Origin: Streptomyces altiplanensis
GTDB taxonomy: Bacteria; Actinomycetota; Actinomycetes; Streptomycetales; Streptomycetaceae
Assembly: GCA_003719395.1 (NCBI GenBank)
Contig: RHMC01000010.1
Coordinates: 1 to 64,000 of the forward strand
DNA length: 64,000 nucleotides
Reading direction: 5' to 3'
Of this stretch, positions 8,740 through 16,937 are shown in pieces (position 1 is the first letter of the stretch; each line of letters starts with the position of its first letter). The notes under the pieces are model-generated. The model had not been told where the DNA came from, did not search any database, and worked only from the letters and a program-made list of their open reading frames with translations. Both the position numbers and the translations under genes were made by a program.

Positions 8740-8907
8740 TTTCAGATCCCCCGCCCGCCCACGTGCCACCGCGACCGCCTCTCAGAACTTTCCACCACCA
8801 TCGACAACTGCCCCAGATCATCCCAAGGTCGCAGCTGCTTGATTGCACATTTCGCAGAACTGCTCAGGGCTGCGAACTGTCCCGGCTCCCGCTCGACGAT
8901 GTGCCGC

Positions 8908-9123
8908 ATGAACCTCACCGCGGAGAACATCCTGAGCTTCCTGCTCCACGAAGTCCTCGGAAACGTCCTGGCGACTGTGCTCGTTGCCCTGGTCGGATCC
9001 TCCTTCCGCCGGGCGGCCCTGAGAGCCCGCAAGGGCTTGATGTGTCAGCGCTGCACCCTGCTGCAGCGCCGATCTTCCTTGCATCCGCGCCGTGCCTCGT
9101 CGCCCACGTGCAGTTGCCCATGA
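8908..9123 (+). CDS. Small putative membrane protein
   Basis: A 71-residue frame from ATG 8908 with one hydrophobic segment (ILSFLLHEVLGNVLATVLVALVG), then a basic stretch. The C-terminal third looks non-coding and no clear ribosome binding site is present. A strong terminator follows immediately, which supports rightward transcription. Function unknown. Confidence 0.4.
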   Translation: MNLTAENILSFLLHEVLGNVLATVLVALVGSSFRRAALRARKGLMCQRCTLLQRRSSLHPRRASSPTCSCP

Positions 9124-9130
9124 CCGGGAA

Positions 9131-9174
9131 AAGGCCCCCGCTCCGTCCGGAAAATCCGGCGGAACGGGGGCCTT
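9131..9174. terminator. Strong hairpin terminator
   Basis: Arms starting AAGGCCCCCG at 9131 and ending CGGGGGCCTT at 9174, extended inward by CTCCG/CGGA and TCCGG/CCGG pairs. Follows the rightward frame at 8908-9123. Confidence 0.7.
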
Positions 9175-9194
9175 CGTCGTGCGACAGGGGCGCC

Positions 9195-9417
9195 CTACTT
9201 ACCCACCAGGAACGCAGGGTCGAAGGCAATGGGGAACGGCTCGTCGACGTGAGCGACGGCGCCCGCCAGGAAGGGCGGGTGGTCGGCGTACGAACCGACC
9301 GTTTTGGACGCAGCCGATCAGAAGCCGGGGCGCGGGCTCCAGCTCGATACGCCAGTAGTGCTGGTCGATCCCGCCGACGTCCTGAGCGTCCTGCGGGCGG
9401 TGATGCCGAGGCCCTGA
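9195..9417. pseudogene. Mosaic of two gene remnants
   Basis: On the minus strand a frame ending at TAG 9195-9197 reads DHPPFLAGAVAHVDEPFPIA, coding-like but blocked by an upstream stop; in the next frame further upstream HYWRIELEPAPRLLIG appears, so a leftward gene is broken here. On the plus strand 9361-9417 is a near copy of the last ~57 bases of the small membrane gene at 10770-10982 (LVDPADVLSVLRAVMPRP then stop). Both are recombination debris. I do not recognise the leftward family. Confidence 0.4.
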
Positions 9418-9644
9418 TCAACCGACGGTCGGCGACGGCCTCATGTGCTGTCCGCCGCTGCCGGGCTGAGGGTGGGGAGGACGGGCACTCCCCGGTTGGT
9501 CATCTACCCGCCCGACGAGATCGGTGGCGTCGCGTGCGCAGGGGCGTCTCCCCGGCGACCGTCCAAGATATTTTGCCGGATCGAGGCCCGCCCAGGCCGA
9601 GAGAGTGAGGAACTCAATCCCGAACCCACCGGCAAGGAACATTC

Positions 9645-10555
9645 ATGATCATCCCACCGTCTCCCCGATCCTGCATCGAGTGCCTGGCGCGGCCAGTCCC
9701 TCCCCCGCGCCTTTCGAACTACGAGATGCAGTTGGTCCACTTCTGGCACCAGGCCCTCGGCTGTGACTTCGCGTGCGCGGCGTTGAGGGCGTTAGGCGAG
9801 ATTGCAGCAGTTGCTGCCGAACTTAATGTTCCGGTGGACCCCACGTGCGCCATCTGTCAGCGCGCCTGGGCAACCCCTTTCGCCGGCATCCTGCTGGACC
9901 TGGAAGCGAAGCTCCGCCAGTGCACACCCTGGCCGGACCGTTCCGCGCTGCGCCAGGCCCTCTCGGCCCGGAACGCTGCCATCGAAGGTGATTCCGAGGG
10001 CGTGGATCTCTTCAGCAGGAGCTGGCTGAAGCTGGACCGGCCCGCCGCGTGGCGACCGGCGGTGGAGATGGCCCTGCTCGGCGACTGGGTAGGTGCACTC
10101 GGCAACGGCACAGCCCACACTCCTGCCCTCGTCGCCCAGCTGCGGCGGGACGCCGGAACCGAGCACCGACATCTCCAACCGCTGTGGGAACGCAAGGCTG
10201 GTGGCACCCGGACAGTCCTGCTCAGTACACCAGTGGGCGAAGGCTTGGTCGTCGGTGATCTGCTGGCCACGTCGGCCACGCCGGAGGACACCGTGCTGTC
10301 AGACGAGTTCACCGACCTTCGAATCCCAGCCGTCTTGCGGCGGCTGCGCCCGTCGGAGGAACGGGTTGCCCTCGAATGGCGCGCCCAGGTACCGCCAGCT
10401 GGGCCGAGGCGGCAACTCGCACGATCGCTCACGACGCCGCCAAGCTCAAAGGATTCGATCCATGCGCGTTGGGCGAGCGGGTACGCCGCAAGCTCAGGCG
10501 CCTCGGCGATAGTCACACCGCACGTACCACGGCCGCCAAGGCCGCGCCCCGATGA
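9645..10555 (+). CDS. Protein with paired Cys motifs and C-terminal sigma-like HTH, frameshifted
   Basis: ATG 9645 has AAGGAA 9 nt upstream. The N-terminal ~70 residues contain CIEC and CAIC motifs suggesting a metal site. The rest is helical up to RLRPSEERVALEWRAQV. The frame shifts near 10392; the continuation reads SWAEAATRT... and ends GERVRRKLRRLGDSHTART before TGA at 10553-10555. This segment resembles sigma region 4 or a LuxR-type helix-turn-helix (a W-A-E-A step, then basic R-x2-R-K-L-R-R-L-G). The same tail type occurs in the gene at 46481-48012. A two-helix membrane protein follows both genes. Function unknown; a regulator or conflict-module component is possible. Confidence 0.6.
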
Positions 10556-10769
10556 CCGAGCCTGGATCTGGCCGCCGGTCCGAACGACGGAGGACGACAG
10601 GAATCATCACGCAGGGGACGCGACAGGAGCCCCAGGGCATGCAGACCAACGCGAACCCCCGAAGAGACATGACGCAGATCACTAGATATCCGTACTGTCG
10701 CGGAGTCGGTTTCAAAGGCGCAGGCGTGAAGCCGGCGATTTGCCTGGCGTCACAGAACGGACCACGCCC

Positions 10770-10982
10770 TTGAACCTGCTATTCCTGGTCCTCCTCGCCC
10801 TCGCCGTTCTGGGCGGCCTCGCCGGATACGCCCTTCGCCGCGCGGCCCCGGCCGACGTTCCCGCCGTCCTCAAAACGGCGACCTACGTCCTGCCCGTGCT
10901 CGTGCTCGGCGCCATCGCGCTCATGCTGATCGACCCCACCGACGTCCCTAGCGTCCTGCGGGCGGTGATGCCGAAGCCCTGA
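10770..10982 (+). CDS. Small two-helix membrane protein
   Basis: About 70 residues with two transmembrane helices (LLFLVLLALAVLGGLAGYAL and TYVLPVLVLGAIALMLI) and a short tail LRAVMPKP. The likely start is TTG 10770, with another in-frame TTG at 10740. It follows the HTH-tail gene at 9645. Its last ~57 bases are duplicated at 9361-9417. Function unknown. Confidence 0.6.
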   Translation: MNLLFLVLLALAVLGGLAGYALRRAAPADVPAVLKTATYVLPVLVLGAIALMLIDPTDVPSVLRAVMPKP

Positions 10983-11066
10983 ACACCGCCCGGCAGCGGC
11001 AGCTCCATACGCGCCGTCGCTGCCGGCCACTCCGACTTCCACGGTGGCGCCCCCGCATTCGACAGG

Positions 11067-11095
11067 GCCGCCGGAACCTTGGTGATCCCGGCGGC
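11067..11095. terminator. Hairpin between convergent genes
   Basis: 8-bp perfect GCCGCCGG/CCGGCGGC stem (11067-11074 with 11088-11095), placed between the rightward gene ending at 10982 and the leftward gene ending at 11111. Confidence 0.5.
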
Positions 11096-11110
11096 CGGAG
11101 CGGGTGGGGG

Positions 11111-11356
11111 TCAGCAGGTGGCCGGGGTGAGCGCGGCCTTGTGGCTGTCGCGGTGCGCGCTCTGCGCCGGTTCGGCGAGGACCCGCAGGTTGCGCGGCTC
11201 GCCGACCGGGCCGCAGGAGCTGCACACCACGGCGTAGTTGCGGCGGCCGGCGCATCCGGAGGCGGCGTCGCGGGGCCTGCCGGTGGAGGTCACCGCGTGG
11301 GTGCACTCGGTGCCGTCCGGATGGAGCGCGACGATCTTGACGGTGATGCGGGCCAT
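11111..11356 (-). CDS. Small Cys-containing protein, 81 residues
   Basis: Starts at ATG 11356 (MARITVKIVALHPDG) with AGGAG 12 nt upstream. Beta-rich N-terminus, then cysteines in CTHAV, SGCAGRR and VCSSCGP that could form a zinc ribbon, and a basic/polar tail. Unrecognised. The open frame continues upstream into an HNH-like remnant, but the binding site favours this start. Confidence 0.6.
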   Translation of the reverse strand: MARITVKIVALHPDGTECTHAVTSTGRPRDAASGCAGRRNYAVVCSSCGPVGEPRNLRVLAEPAQSAHRDSHKAALTPATC

Positions 11357-11419
11357 GGGCTTCGGCTCCTGTTCAGGTTCGTGGAAGGGCAGCTGGTGGA
11401 GTGCGGCCGCAGGGGCGCG

Positions 11420-11605
11420 GCCCCGGGTGGGGCGCGGCGGGGTGGGCGGCTCGGTGCGGACGAGCGTGGTCTCGGGGAGGAGTCCGAGCTGTCCGGCGGC
11501 GGCCGCGCGGGCGGCGAGGGTGAGGGAGCGGGTGACCCGGTGGTGGCCGTGGTCGATCCGCAGGTGGCAGAGCTGGCAGGCGGCGAGGAGGTTCTCGACT
11601 GCGGC
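11420..11605 (-). pseudogene. 3' fragment of an HNH-type gene
   Basis: The minus frame reads ENLLAACQLCHLRIDHGHHR, the C-terminal metal-binding half (C-x2-C-H...H-x2-H-H) of HNH-like proteins. The natural N-terminal half, with its DNA-contact and first Cys motifs, is missing here but a matching 5' half lies at 12593-12937 on the same strand, on the other side of the HEPN gene. Confidence 0.5.
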
Positions 11606-11753
11606 TGGTTCTCCTGCCCGAACACGGTCCGGACTGCGGTAACGGCTGCCGTTGCGACCTCGACCTGCTCGGCGCTGGGGCAGACGCGGACATGTCGCCG
11701 GTGGCACTACTGAGCGCCACCGAAATTTTGACAATGGGTTTGCTCCAGCCGCC

Positions 11754-11759
11754 TAGTGT
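11754..11759 (+). promoter_or_regulatory. -10 box of a leaderless promoter
   Basis: TAGTGT ends 7 nt before the ATG at 11767; a TTGACA lies further upstream at 11728-11733 (20-bp spacing). No ribosome binding site is present, so the mRNA probably starts at the ATG. Confidence 0.5.
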
Positions 11760-11766
11760 CCTGGCC

Positions 11767-12690
11767 ATGGACTCTGAACTGCTCAAGCTCTCTTCACGCA
11801 AGTGGATGATCGCGGCCTTCGCCGCGCTCGCCGAAGGCCCGTCGTCTCATGACCTGGCGGTCCACCACGCCGGGATCGCTGCCGAGCATCTCCTCAAGTC
11901 ATACCTGGCCAGCCTCCACCCGGCTCTCGTAGTGGAGGGCAAGGATTTCAACTCCTTGCTGCACGCGACGGGTCACGGAGCACACGCTTCGGTTCCCGCG
12001 GAGCAGGTCAAGACCATCGGCTTGGCCGAAGCCCATGCCCGAGCGCAGAAGATCTTGCGGAAGAAAATGCCGGTCGATCAACGCGCGCTTGGACCGCTAG
12101 CCAATGCTCGCAACGGCGTCGCACACAGTGGCATGTACGACCGGTCAGAGGTCAATGCCGTCTTCACCACGTGTCTCCGGCTGATCGACCCCTTGCTCGT
12201 CGAGCTCAAGATCGACACTTCCTACTGGGGCCGTTACGAGTCCCTGCACAACCGGCTTCTCGAAGAGAACGTGGAAGCTGTCCGTGTCCGGCTGGAGAGC
12301 AAACTTGCTCGGGCCAAGGATGTCTTCTCTGAACGTTACGGCCACTTGCCCCAGAAGGAACGCGAGCTCGTCCTCGGCACGATTGCACGAGTCTCTCCTC
12401 CCGGCTACATCGAACACGACGAGCCCGCCACCTGCCCGGCATGCGACTCGCAGGGCTGGCTTAGTGGTGACACGCACGTGGACGAGGATGAGTGGGCGGT
12501 CATGTTCACCCCGTTCGTCTTCACCTGCCCAGCCTGCGACCTGCGTGTCGAGCACGAGGAACTTGAAGAGCTGGGGGGGCTAGCGGAGGAGGTCAAGCTG
12601 GATGAGCCACCAACCGACTTCTACGCGGACTGGGAGCCAAGTGAAGTCCGTGGATCTTCATGGGATGGAGGACCATTCCACAACTTCTGA
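11767..12690 (+). CDS. HEPN-type protein with C-terminal zinc ribbon
   Basis: A 307-residue protein. The N-terminal ~140 residues are helical with HHAGIAAEHLLKSYLASL and, near residue 117, LANARNGVAHSGMYD, which contains the R-N-x3-H arrangement of catalytic HEPN domains (metal-independent RNases common in toxin-antitoxin, abortive-infection and CRISPR effectors). The C-terminal third has CPACDSQGW and CPACDLRV, two C-x2-C knuckles of a treble-clef or ribbon, then an acidic tail. Start at ATG 11767 without Shine-Dalgarno; see the leaderless promoter. It sits between two pieces of an HNH-like gene and is not partnered by an obvious antitoxin. RNase activity is inferred from the motif only. Confidence 0.75.
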   Translation: MDSELLKLSSRKWMIAAFAALAEGPSSHDLAVHHAGIAAEHLLKSYLASLHPALVVEGKDFNSLLHATGHGAHASVPAEQVKTIGLAEAHARAQKILRKKMPVDQRALGPLANARNGVAHSGMYDRSEVNAVFTTCLRLIDPLLVELKIDTSYWGRYESLHNRLLEENVEAVRVRLESKLARAKDVFSERYGHLPQKERELVLGTIARVSPPGYIEHDEPATCPACDSQGWLSGDTHVDEDEWAVMFTPFVFTCPACDLRVEHEELEELGGLAEEVKLDEPPTDFYADWEPSEVRGSSWDGGPFHNF

Positions 12691-12937
12691 TAGCCGGACT
12701 TACCAACACTCGCACGTCTTCGGGGGTGTGGTTGAGGTGGGCGGTGGTGAGGCCGACTACGGACCCGGTGTCTGGGTGGGTCTCCTTGTGGACGGCGGGG
12801 CAGCGGCCGCCGGGGTGCGTCAGGCCGCAGTGGCCGGTGCACTCGCAGCGGCTGCCTGCCCGTTCGAACCGGATCCGCGCGCTGATCTGGGGCCAGTCGC
12901 GCGGGTAGCGGTGCAGGTTCTCGGGACGGATGGGCAC
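12593..12937 (-). pseudogene. 5' half of an HNH-type gene
   Basis: From GTG 12937 (VPIRPENLHRYPRDWPQIS) the frame carries RCECTGHCGL, GGRCPAVH and TTAHLNHTPEDVR, the first half of an HNH-like protein frequent in Streptomyces plasmids and phages. After about 12711 coding similarity stops and the frame ends at 12593. The expected next segment (ENLLAACQLCHLRID) is at 11596 on the same strand, about 1.1 kb away. It starts 7 bp after the preceding gene of the block. Confidence 0.6.
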
Positions 12938-12944
12938 GGTCGGG

Positions 12945-13439
12945 TCACTCGCCGCCAGCGGCCTGGCGCTGCTCGAACGTCTCGATCAGTTCGCTCAGCG
13001 CGTCGGGGTCGCCGGCGGTGCCGACCCAGGCTCCCGCTTCGGTCCACACCGGCACCTCGCCGGAGTCTTCGGCGTCGAACCAGCAGATGTACGGGCCGTA
13101 GCGCTCGATGACGGCCGTGGCGACGGCGGCCGGGTCGGACAGCTGAGGTGCGGTCTCCAGCACGGCGAGCGTGTTGACGGCCAGCCACATCGGTTCGTCC
13201 GGCGTTCGGGGGAGCCGGAGGTAGCCGGTGACGCGGAGCTTGTCGCCGGGGGCCAGGTCGTGGATGAGCGCGCGCGCCAGCTCCGGGTCGGCGACGCTGC
13301 AGGGCAGGATCATCTCGTCCGTGCGCTCGTCCGTCGGGGAGACGGTGAGGCTGAACCGTGCCGTCGACCCGTGCAGGTCGCCGGGCACAGTCTCCTCGTC
13401 CAGGAATCCGTCCAGGGCTATCGCGTCGTCGTCGGCCAC
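12945..13439 (-). CDS. Probable OB-fold-like protein, 164 residues
   Basis: GTG start at 13439 lies 2 bp after the upstream stop, so translation is coupled. The first ~110 residues are beta-strand-rich (ALDGFLDEETVPGD, STARFSLTVSP, GDKLRVTGYLRLPR), a layout like single-strand DNA-binding OB folds, followed by an acidic helix (ALSELIETFEQRQ). Its place beside a nucleoid-type Lsr2-like gene in a transfer block fits a DNA-binding role, but this is inference from pattern. Confidence 0.6.
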   Translation of the reverse strand: MADDDAIALDGFLDEETVPGDLHGSTARFSLTVSPTDERTDEMILPCSVADPELARALIHDLAPGDKLRVTGYLRLPRTPDEPMWLAVNTLAVLETAPQLSDPAAVATAVIERYGPYICWFDAEDSGEVPVWTEAGAWVGTAGDPDALSELIETFEQRQAAGGE

Positions 13440-13441
13440 GG

Positions 13442-14274
13442 TCAGCCGGCCTTGCGGACCGGCGCCTGGTGCGCGTCGTCGTACGCCGCCAGGATCCGCT
13501 TGGGCACCATGCCCCCGTCGGCGACCTGGTGGCCGTTGGCGCGCGCCCACGTCCTGATGGCGGCGAGCTCCTCCCGGCTGCGGCCACTGCCCAGGCCCGC
13601 CCGGATCGGGGTGGGCGCGCGGCCGCCGTGGTGGTGCGGGTGCCGGCCTTCACGGTGCGCAGTTCCTCCTGCGCCTTCTCCAGTTCGGCGCGGGCCTTGG
13701 CGACCTTCGCTTCGGCCTCGCGCTGCGCGGCCTCGCTGTCGCGGCGCTCGGACAGCTCGGACAGGTCGGCGGTGATGCGTGCGGCGCGGCTGCGCACCGA
13801 GGCGGCCGGGTGCGCGGCCGCCCAGTCGAGCAGCTCCTGAAGCGCGTTGGAGACGGGCAGCGCAACGACGGGGACGTCGATGGCCGGGGCGTCGGCGGCC
13901 GCGCGGGGCAGCCCGAGGACCTGGTCGGCGATGAGGTCGCTGAGCTCGGTCTCGCTCAGGCCGGTGGCCTCGCGGATGGCCTGCTCGGAGTCGCCGTTGT
14001 TGTGCATGGAGATCGCCATGGCCTCGTGCGCGGACAGGGCCGGGGCGGTGGGGGTGTTCGTCATGGTGGGTGCGTCTCCGGTTTCCGGGATGAGGGGGAG
14101 CAGGGCGGTGAGGGTGTCGGTGGGCAGCCCGAGGACGTCCAGGAGCAGCCCGAGGTCGTCCTTGTCGCGGGAGCTGCGGGCGGTGATGCGGGCCGCGGCG
14201 GCGAGCTGCTGCGCCGGGTTCGGGTCCAGGGGCAGCGCTTCGGCCTCGAGGGCTTCGGTCCAGTCGGTGAACAT
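13442..14274 (-). CDS. Lsr2-like DNA-bridging protein, frameshifted
   Basis: From ATG 14274 (MFTDWTEALEAEALPLDPNP) the frame reads an acidic helical N-terminus, a domain starting ALSAHEAMAISMHNNGDSEQ with an HTH-like SETELSDLI, and a coiled coil to RTVKAGTRTTTAAA. Near 13620, in a GC-only run, the frame shifts; the continuation gives REELAAIRTWARANGHQVAD, VPKRILAAYDDAH, the C-terminal AT-hook-like domain of Lsr2. Lsr2 silences AT-rich foreign DNA in actinobacteria. A second start at MTNTPTAP would make two adjacent genes instead. Overlaps the WhiB gene by TGATG. Confidence 0.65.
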
Positions 14275-14832
14275 CACGCGGCCTTGCCGCTGGCGACCAG
14301 GGCCAGCACGTGCCGGTTGGACGCGGCCTGTGCGGGGGTGATCGACTGCTTCCAGCGGTTGTACGGCGTGGGCCGGGTGGGGATGGACTCCAGCTCCAGC
14401 CGGGCGAGGGCAATGTCGCGGGCGGTCGGCGCACGACGCGCGCCGCGCGCTGCCGCTCCCTGCGGAGCCGGTCCTGTTCGGCGACCACGCCGACCCAGTC
14501 CTCACCGAGCCGCGCCACGAGCTGCTTGCGCAGCTGCTTGCGGTCGCGCTTGGTGGTCGCCGCCCACACGCCGGTCTTGGTCAGGCCGGGGTTGGCCAGC
14601 GCCCATTTCAGACAGTCCTTGACGATCGGGCAGCCGGAGCAGGCGTGCTTGGCCTGGGCGAGCACCTTCTCGCGGGCGCGGGGGTCCTTGTCGGTGTTGT
14701 GGATGTCCTCGATCGCGAACAGGTCCGGGCTCGTCCGGCAGCGCAGGGCCTGGTCGGTGTCGGGGAAGGGGATCCGGTCGTCGGCCGCGATGAACGTCGG
14801 CGGCTGCGGGACGCCGGTGCGGTTGCCGTTCA
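14274..14832 (-). CDS. WhiB-family Fe-S regulator, frameshifted
   Basis: Starts at ATG 14832 with GGAGGGC upstream. Four conserved cysteines are seen as C(RTS...) then HACSGCPIVKDC (C...C-x2-C-x5-C), the WhiB [4Fe-4S] signature, followed by GVWAATTKRDR, the degenerate G-V/I-W-G-G turn. After a shift near 14445 the frame continues PTARDIALARLELESIPTRP to TGA 14274-14276. WhiB proteins bind sigma factor region 4 or DNA to control development and stress. The C-terminus is longer than in minimal WhiB proteins. ATG overlaps the ASCH gene stop (ATGA). Confidence 0.8.
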
Positions 14833-15283
14833 TGAGGTGCCCTCCGGAGCGAGGTGGGGGAGCTGGAGGAGGACTTGGTCCACGAGGTCCTGCGGCGGGC
14901 GCCATGGCCCGAGCTGTCCGTTCAGCCACGGGATGGGAAGCGCGAGCTCCTGGACGTCGGCGAGGACGAGGTGGAACGCGTCGGCCTGCGCCCACTTCGA
15001 GCAGGGGGCGGTGCCGGCGGCATCCTGGTGGCAGTCGGTGAGGCGGGCGACGCCGATGACGGCCCGGGTGTGCAGGGTGCGGCCGCGGATCGCGTGCGAC
15101 CAGCGGGTCGCGCATCGGGGCCCGCTCGGTGGCCTGCCCGGCGTGCAGCAGCACCAGGCCGCGCCAGGACCAGGGGGCCGACCTGTTCTCCACGTCCTTC
15201 CCGGCGAGGATGCAGGTCGTCCAGGGCTGGCGGATCGTGATGCCCCGGATCCATGTGCCCGGGTCGGCGGTGGTCTCGCTCAT
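14829..15283 (-). CDS. ASCH-domain RNA-binding-like protein, frameshifted
   Basis: From ATG 15283, WIRGITIRQPWTTCILAGKD followed by VENRSAPWSWRG is the ASCH signature (hydrophobic strand, I-R-Q-P-W, G-x-K-x-V-E-N-R). A shift near 15095 links PMRDPLVAR to AIRGRTLHTRAVIGVARLTD, then a cysteine/tryptophan segment CSKWAQADAFHLVLAD and NGQLGPW. ASCH proteins are beta-barrels related to PUA and usually bind RNA or hydrolyse modified nucleosides. Overlaps GGDEF upstream and WhiB downstream by ATGA. Confidence 0.75.
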
Positions 15284-15960
15284 GCGGCCCGCCCCAGGGT
15301 GTGGGTGCCCGGCCGTCCGGCACGGCGGCCGTTGATGGAGGGCACCGTGGCGTGCTGCGGTCCGGCGAGGACCGCTCGGCCGGTGTGCTTGCCCGCGTAC
15401 ATCGCGGCGTCGGCGGCCCGCTGGAGCACGGACAGGTCCGTCGTGCCGAGGGCGTCGGGACAGGCCGCGCCGATCGACGCGGCGACGTCGACCAGGACGC
15501 CGTCCTCGACCTCCACCGGCTGCGCGAGCATCTGCGCGAGCTGGGCGAGACGGAGCTCGCGGCGGCCGGGCCCGATCCGGTCCGCGACGGCGAACTCGTC
15601 CCCTCCGATCCTGCCGACCGCCCCGCGGTTGCCCGCCCACGCGGTCAGCCGGGTCGCGGTGGCCGCCAGGACGCGGTCGCCGGCGGCGTGCCCGCCGGGT
15701 CCGTCGTTGATCGCCTTGAAGTGGTCCAGGTCCACCAGGACGATCAGGGCGGCGTCGCCGTACCGGTCGGTGATCTGTCGGGCCCGGGTGGTGTAGCCGT
15801 CGCGTCCGAGCAGCCCGGTGAGCGGGTCGCGGCGGGCGGCGGCGAGCTTGCGGTGCAGCGCGAGCGCGTGCACGGTCCAGCCGGTCAGCGGCACGGCGAG
15901 CGTGGTGATGAGCAGGGCGCGATTTCCCGAAGGGGCCTGTACGCGCGCGGTGGAGGCCAT
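15280..15960 (-). CDS. GGDEF diguanylate cyclase
   Basis: A 226-residue protein: one N-terminal membrane segment (ALLITTLAVPLTGWTVHALAL), then a complete GGDEF domain. Visible motifs are RDPLTGLLGR, VDLDHFKAIND, GGHAAGDRVL, GRIGGDEFAV (intact active site) and SIGAA with DAAMYAGKH at the end. It should make cyclic di-GMP, which in Streptomyces controls the BldD developmental switch. No RxxD inhibitory site is visible before GGDEF. ATG 15960; coupled to the ASCH gene. Its place in a plasmid transfer block is unusual. Confidence 0.9.
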   Translation of the reverse strand: MASTARVQAPSGNRALLITTLAVPLTGWTVHALALHRKLAAARRDPLTGLLGRDGYTTRARQITDRYGDAALIVLVDLDHFKAINDGPGGHAAGDRVLAATATRLTAWAGNRGAVGRIGGDEFAVADRIGPGRRELRLAQLAQMLAQPVEVEDGVLVDVAASIGAACPDALGTTDLSVLQRAADAAMYAGKHTGRAVLAGPQHATVPSINGRRAGRPGTHTLGRAA

Positions 15961-16049
15961 ACTGGTCTCTCCCTCTCGTCTTGTACGGGATGGGTGGCCC
16001 GGGGCGGCCGACTGGTTTTGCGGCCTTTGGCGGCCGTCCCGGGGCGGAT

Positions 16050-16346
16050 TCAGAACGTGCGGCGCGTGCCGAACAGGCCGCGGGGGTTCACCCAGGGAGC
16101 GGCCGTCGCCTTGTTCCAGTCGAGGTCCCAGTCGGGCCGCAGCCCCCGGGCACCCCAACCGCTGACGAACTCGTGCGGGATCTCCTGCCCGGCCTGGTGC
16201 AGCAGCCGCGCCTTGTCGTACGCGTCGTGCGCGGCGTTGCGGGCAGCGAGGGGGTCGTCAGCCAGGCCGACGAAAATGTGGATGCGCTGCCCCTGCTGGT
16301 CGTTGTGCTTGGTCGGGACGTCAACCTCGAAGTAGCGAAGCGGCAT
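16050..16346 (-). CDS. Hypothetical protein, 98 residues
   Basis: ATG 16346 (MPLRYFEVDVPTKHND) with GGAGAG upstream. A small alpha/beta protein with IHIFVGLADDPLAARNAAHD and a Trp-rich C-terminus (DWDLDWNKATAAPW). No membrane segment or motif I recognise. It is bracketed by GC hairpins and belongs to the leftward transfer block. Confidence 0.7.
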   Translation of the reverse strand: MPLRYFEVDVPTKHNDQQGQRIHIFVGLADDPLAARNAAHDAYDKARLLHQAGQEIPHEFVSGWGARGLRPDWDLDWNKATAAPWVNPRGLFGTRRTF

Positions 16347-16448
16347 GACGCCCTCTCCTTCCTGTCGCTGGTCGTGGCGGAACACCGCGACCGCCCCGGC
16401 CGGTGAGCCGGGACGGCACGGAGGAACGCCGCGCTCACGCGGAAGGGA

Positions 16449-16864
16449 TCAGCGGTTCACGGCCGCCGCCACGATCTCGGCGTGGTCGAACGCGAGGTCG
16501 GGGAGCGCGTCCAGGGGCCACCAGCGGGCGGCAGTGGCGTCGTCCCCGGCCGTCGGTTCGACCAGCGCGGGCAGGGTGGCCGTGTAGGCGACGCTGACGT
16601 ACCGGCCGCGCGGGTCACGACCGACGGCGTCGAAGGCGCGACCTGCCGGAGGTCGGCGGCCGGGACGGTGATCCCGCTCTCCTCCTCCAGCTCGCGCGCG
16701 GAGGCGTCCAGGCTGCTCTCCCCCGTGTCCACGTGACCACCCGGCAGCGCCCAGCGGCTCTTGAACGGGTTCCAGCCCCGCTCGATCAGCAGGACGTGCC
16801 CGGCGGCGAACAGGACCACGTCGGCGGTGTAGCGGATCGTCTCGTCGGTGGTGTCGGTGATCAC
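16449..16864 (-). CDS. NUDIX hydrolase, frameshifted
   Basis: GTG 16864 (VITDTTDETIRY) with AGGAGA upstream. The NUDIX box is complete: GGHVDTGESSLDASARELEE followed by ESG, matching G-x5-E-x7-R-E-U-x-E-E-x-G-U. A shift near 16635 links LRQVA to FDAVGRDPRGRYVSVAYTAT and AARWWPLDALPDLAFDHAEI before TGA 16449-16451. It hydrolyses nucleoside diphosphates linked to another group; the substrate is unknown. Nucleotide-handling neighbours include the P-loop kinase at 17772. Confidence 0.82.
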
Positions 16865-16895
16865 CAGATGTCTCCTGGTCTCGAAGAGGATGAAG

Positions 16896-16921
16896 CAGGC
16901 CGCCCCGGGCGGGGCGGCCTG
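16896..16921. terminator. Perfect GC hairpin between genes
   Basis: 11-bp stem (CAGGCCGCCCC/GGGGCGGCCTG) with a 4-nt loop between the NUDIX gene and the next gene upstream. One of a family of such hairpins in this block. Confidence 0.6.
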
Positions 16922-16937
16922 GAAGATGTCGCGGTGG

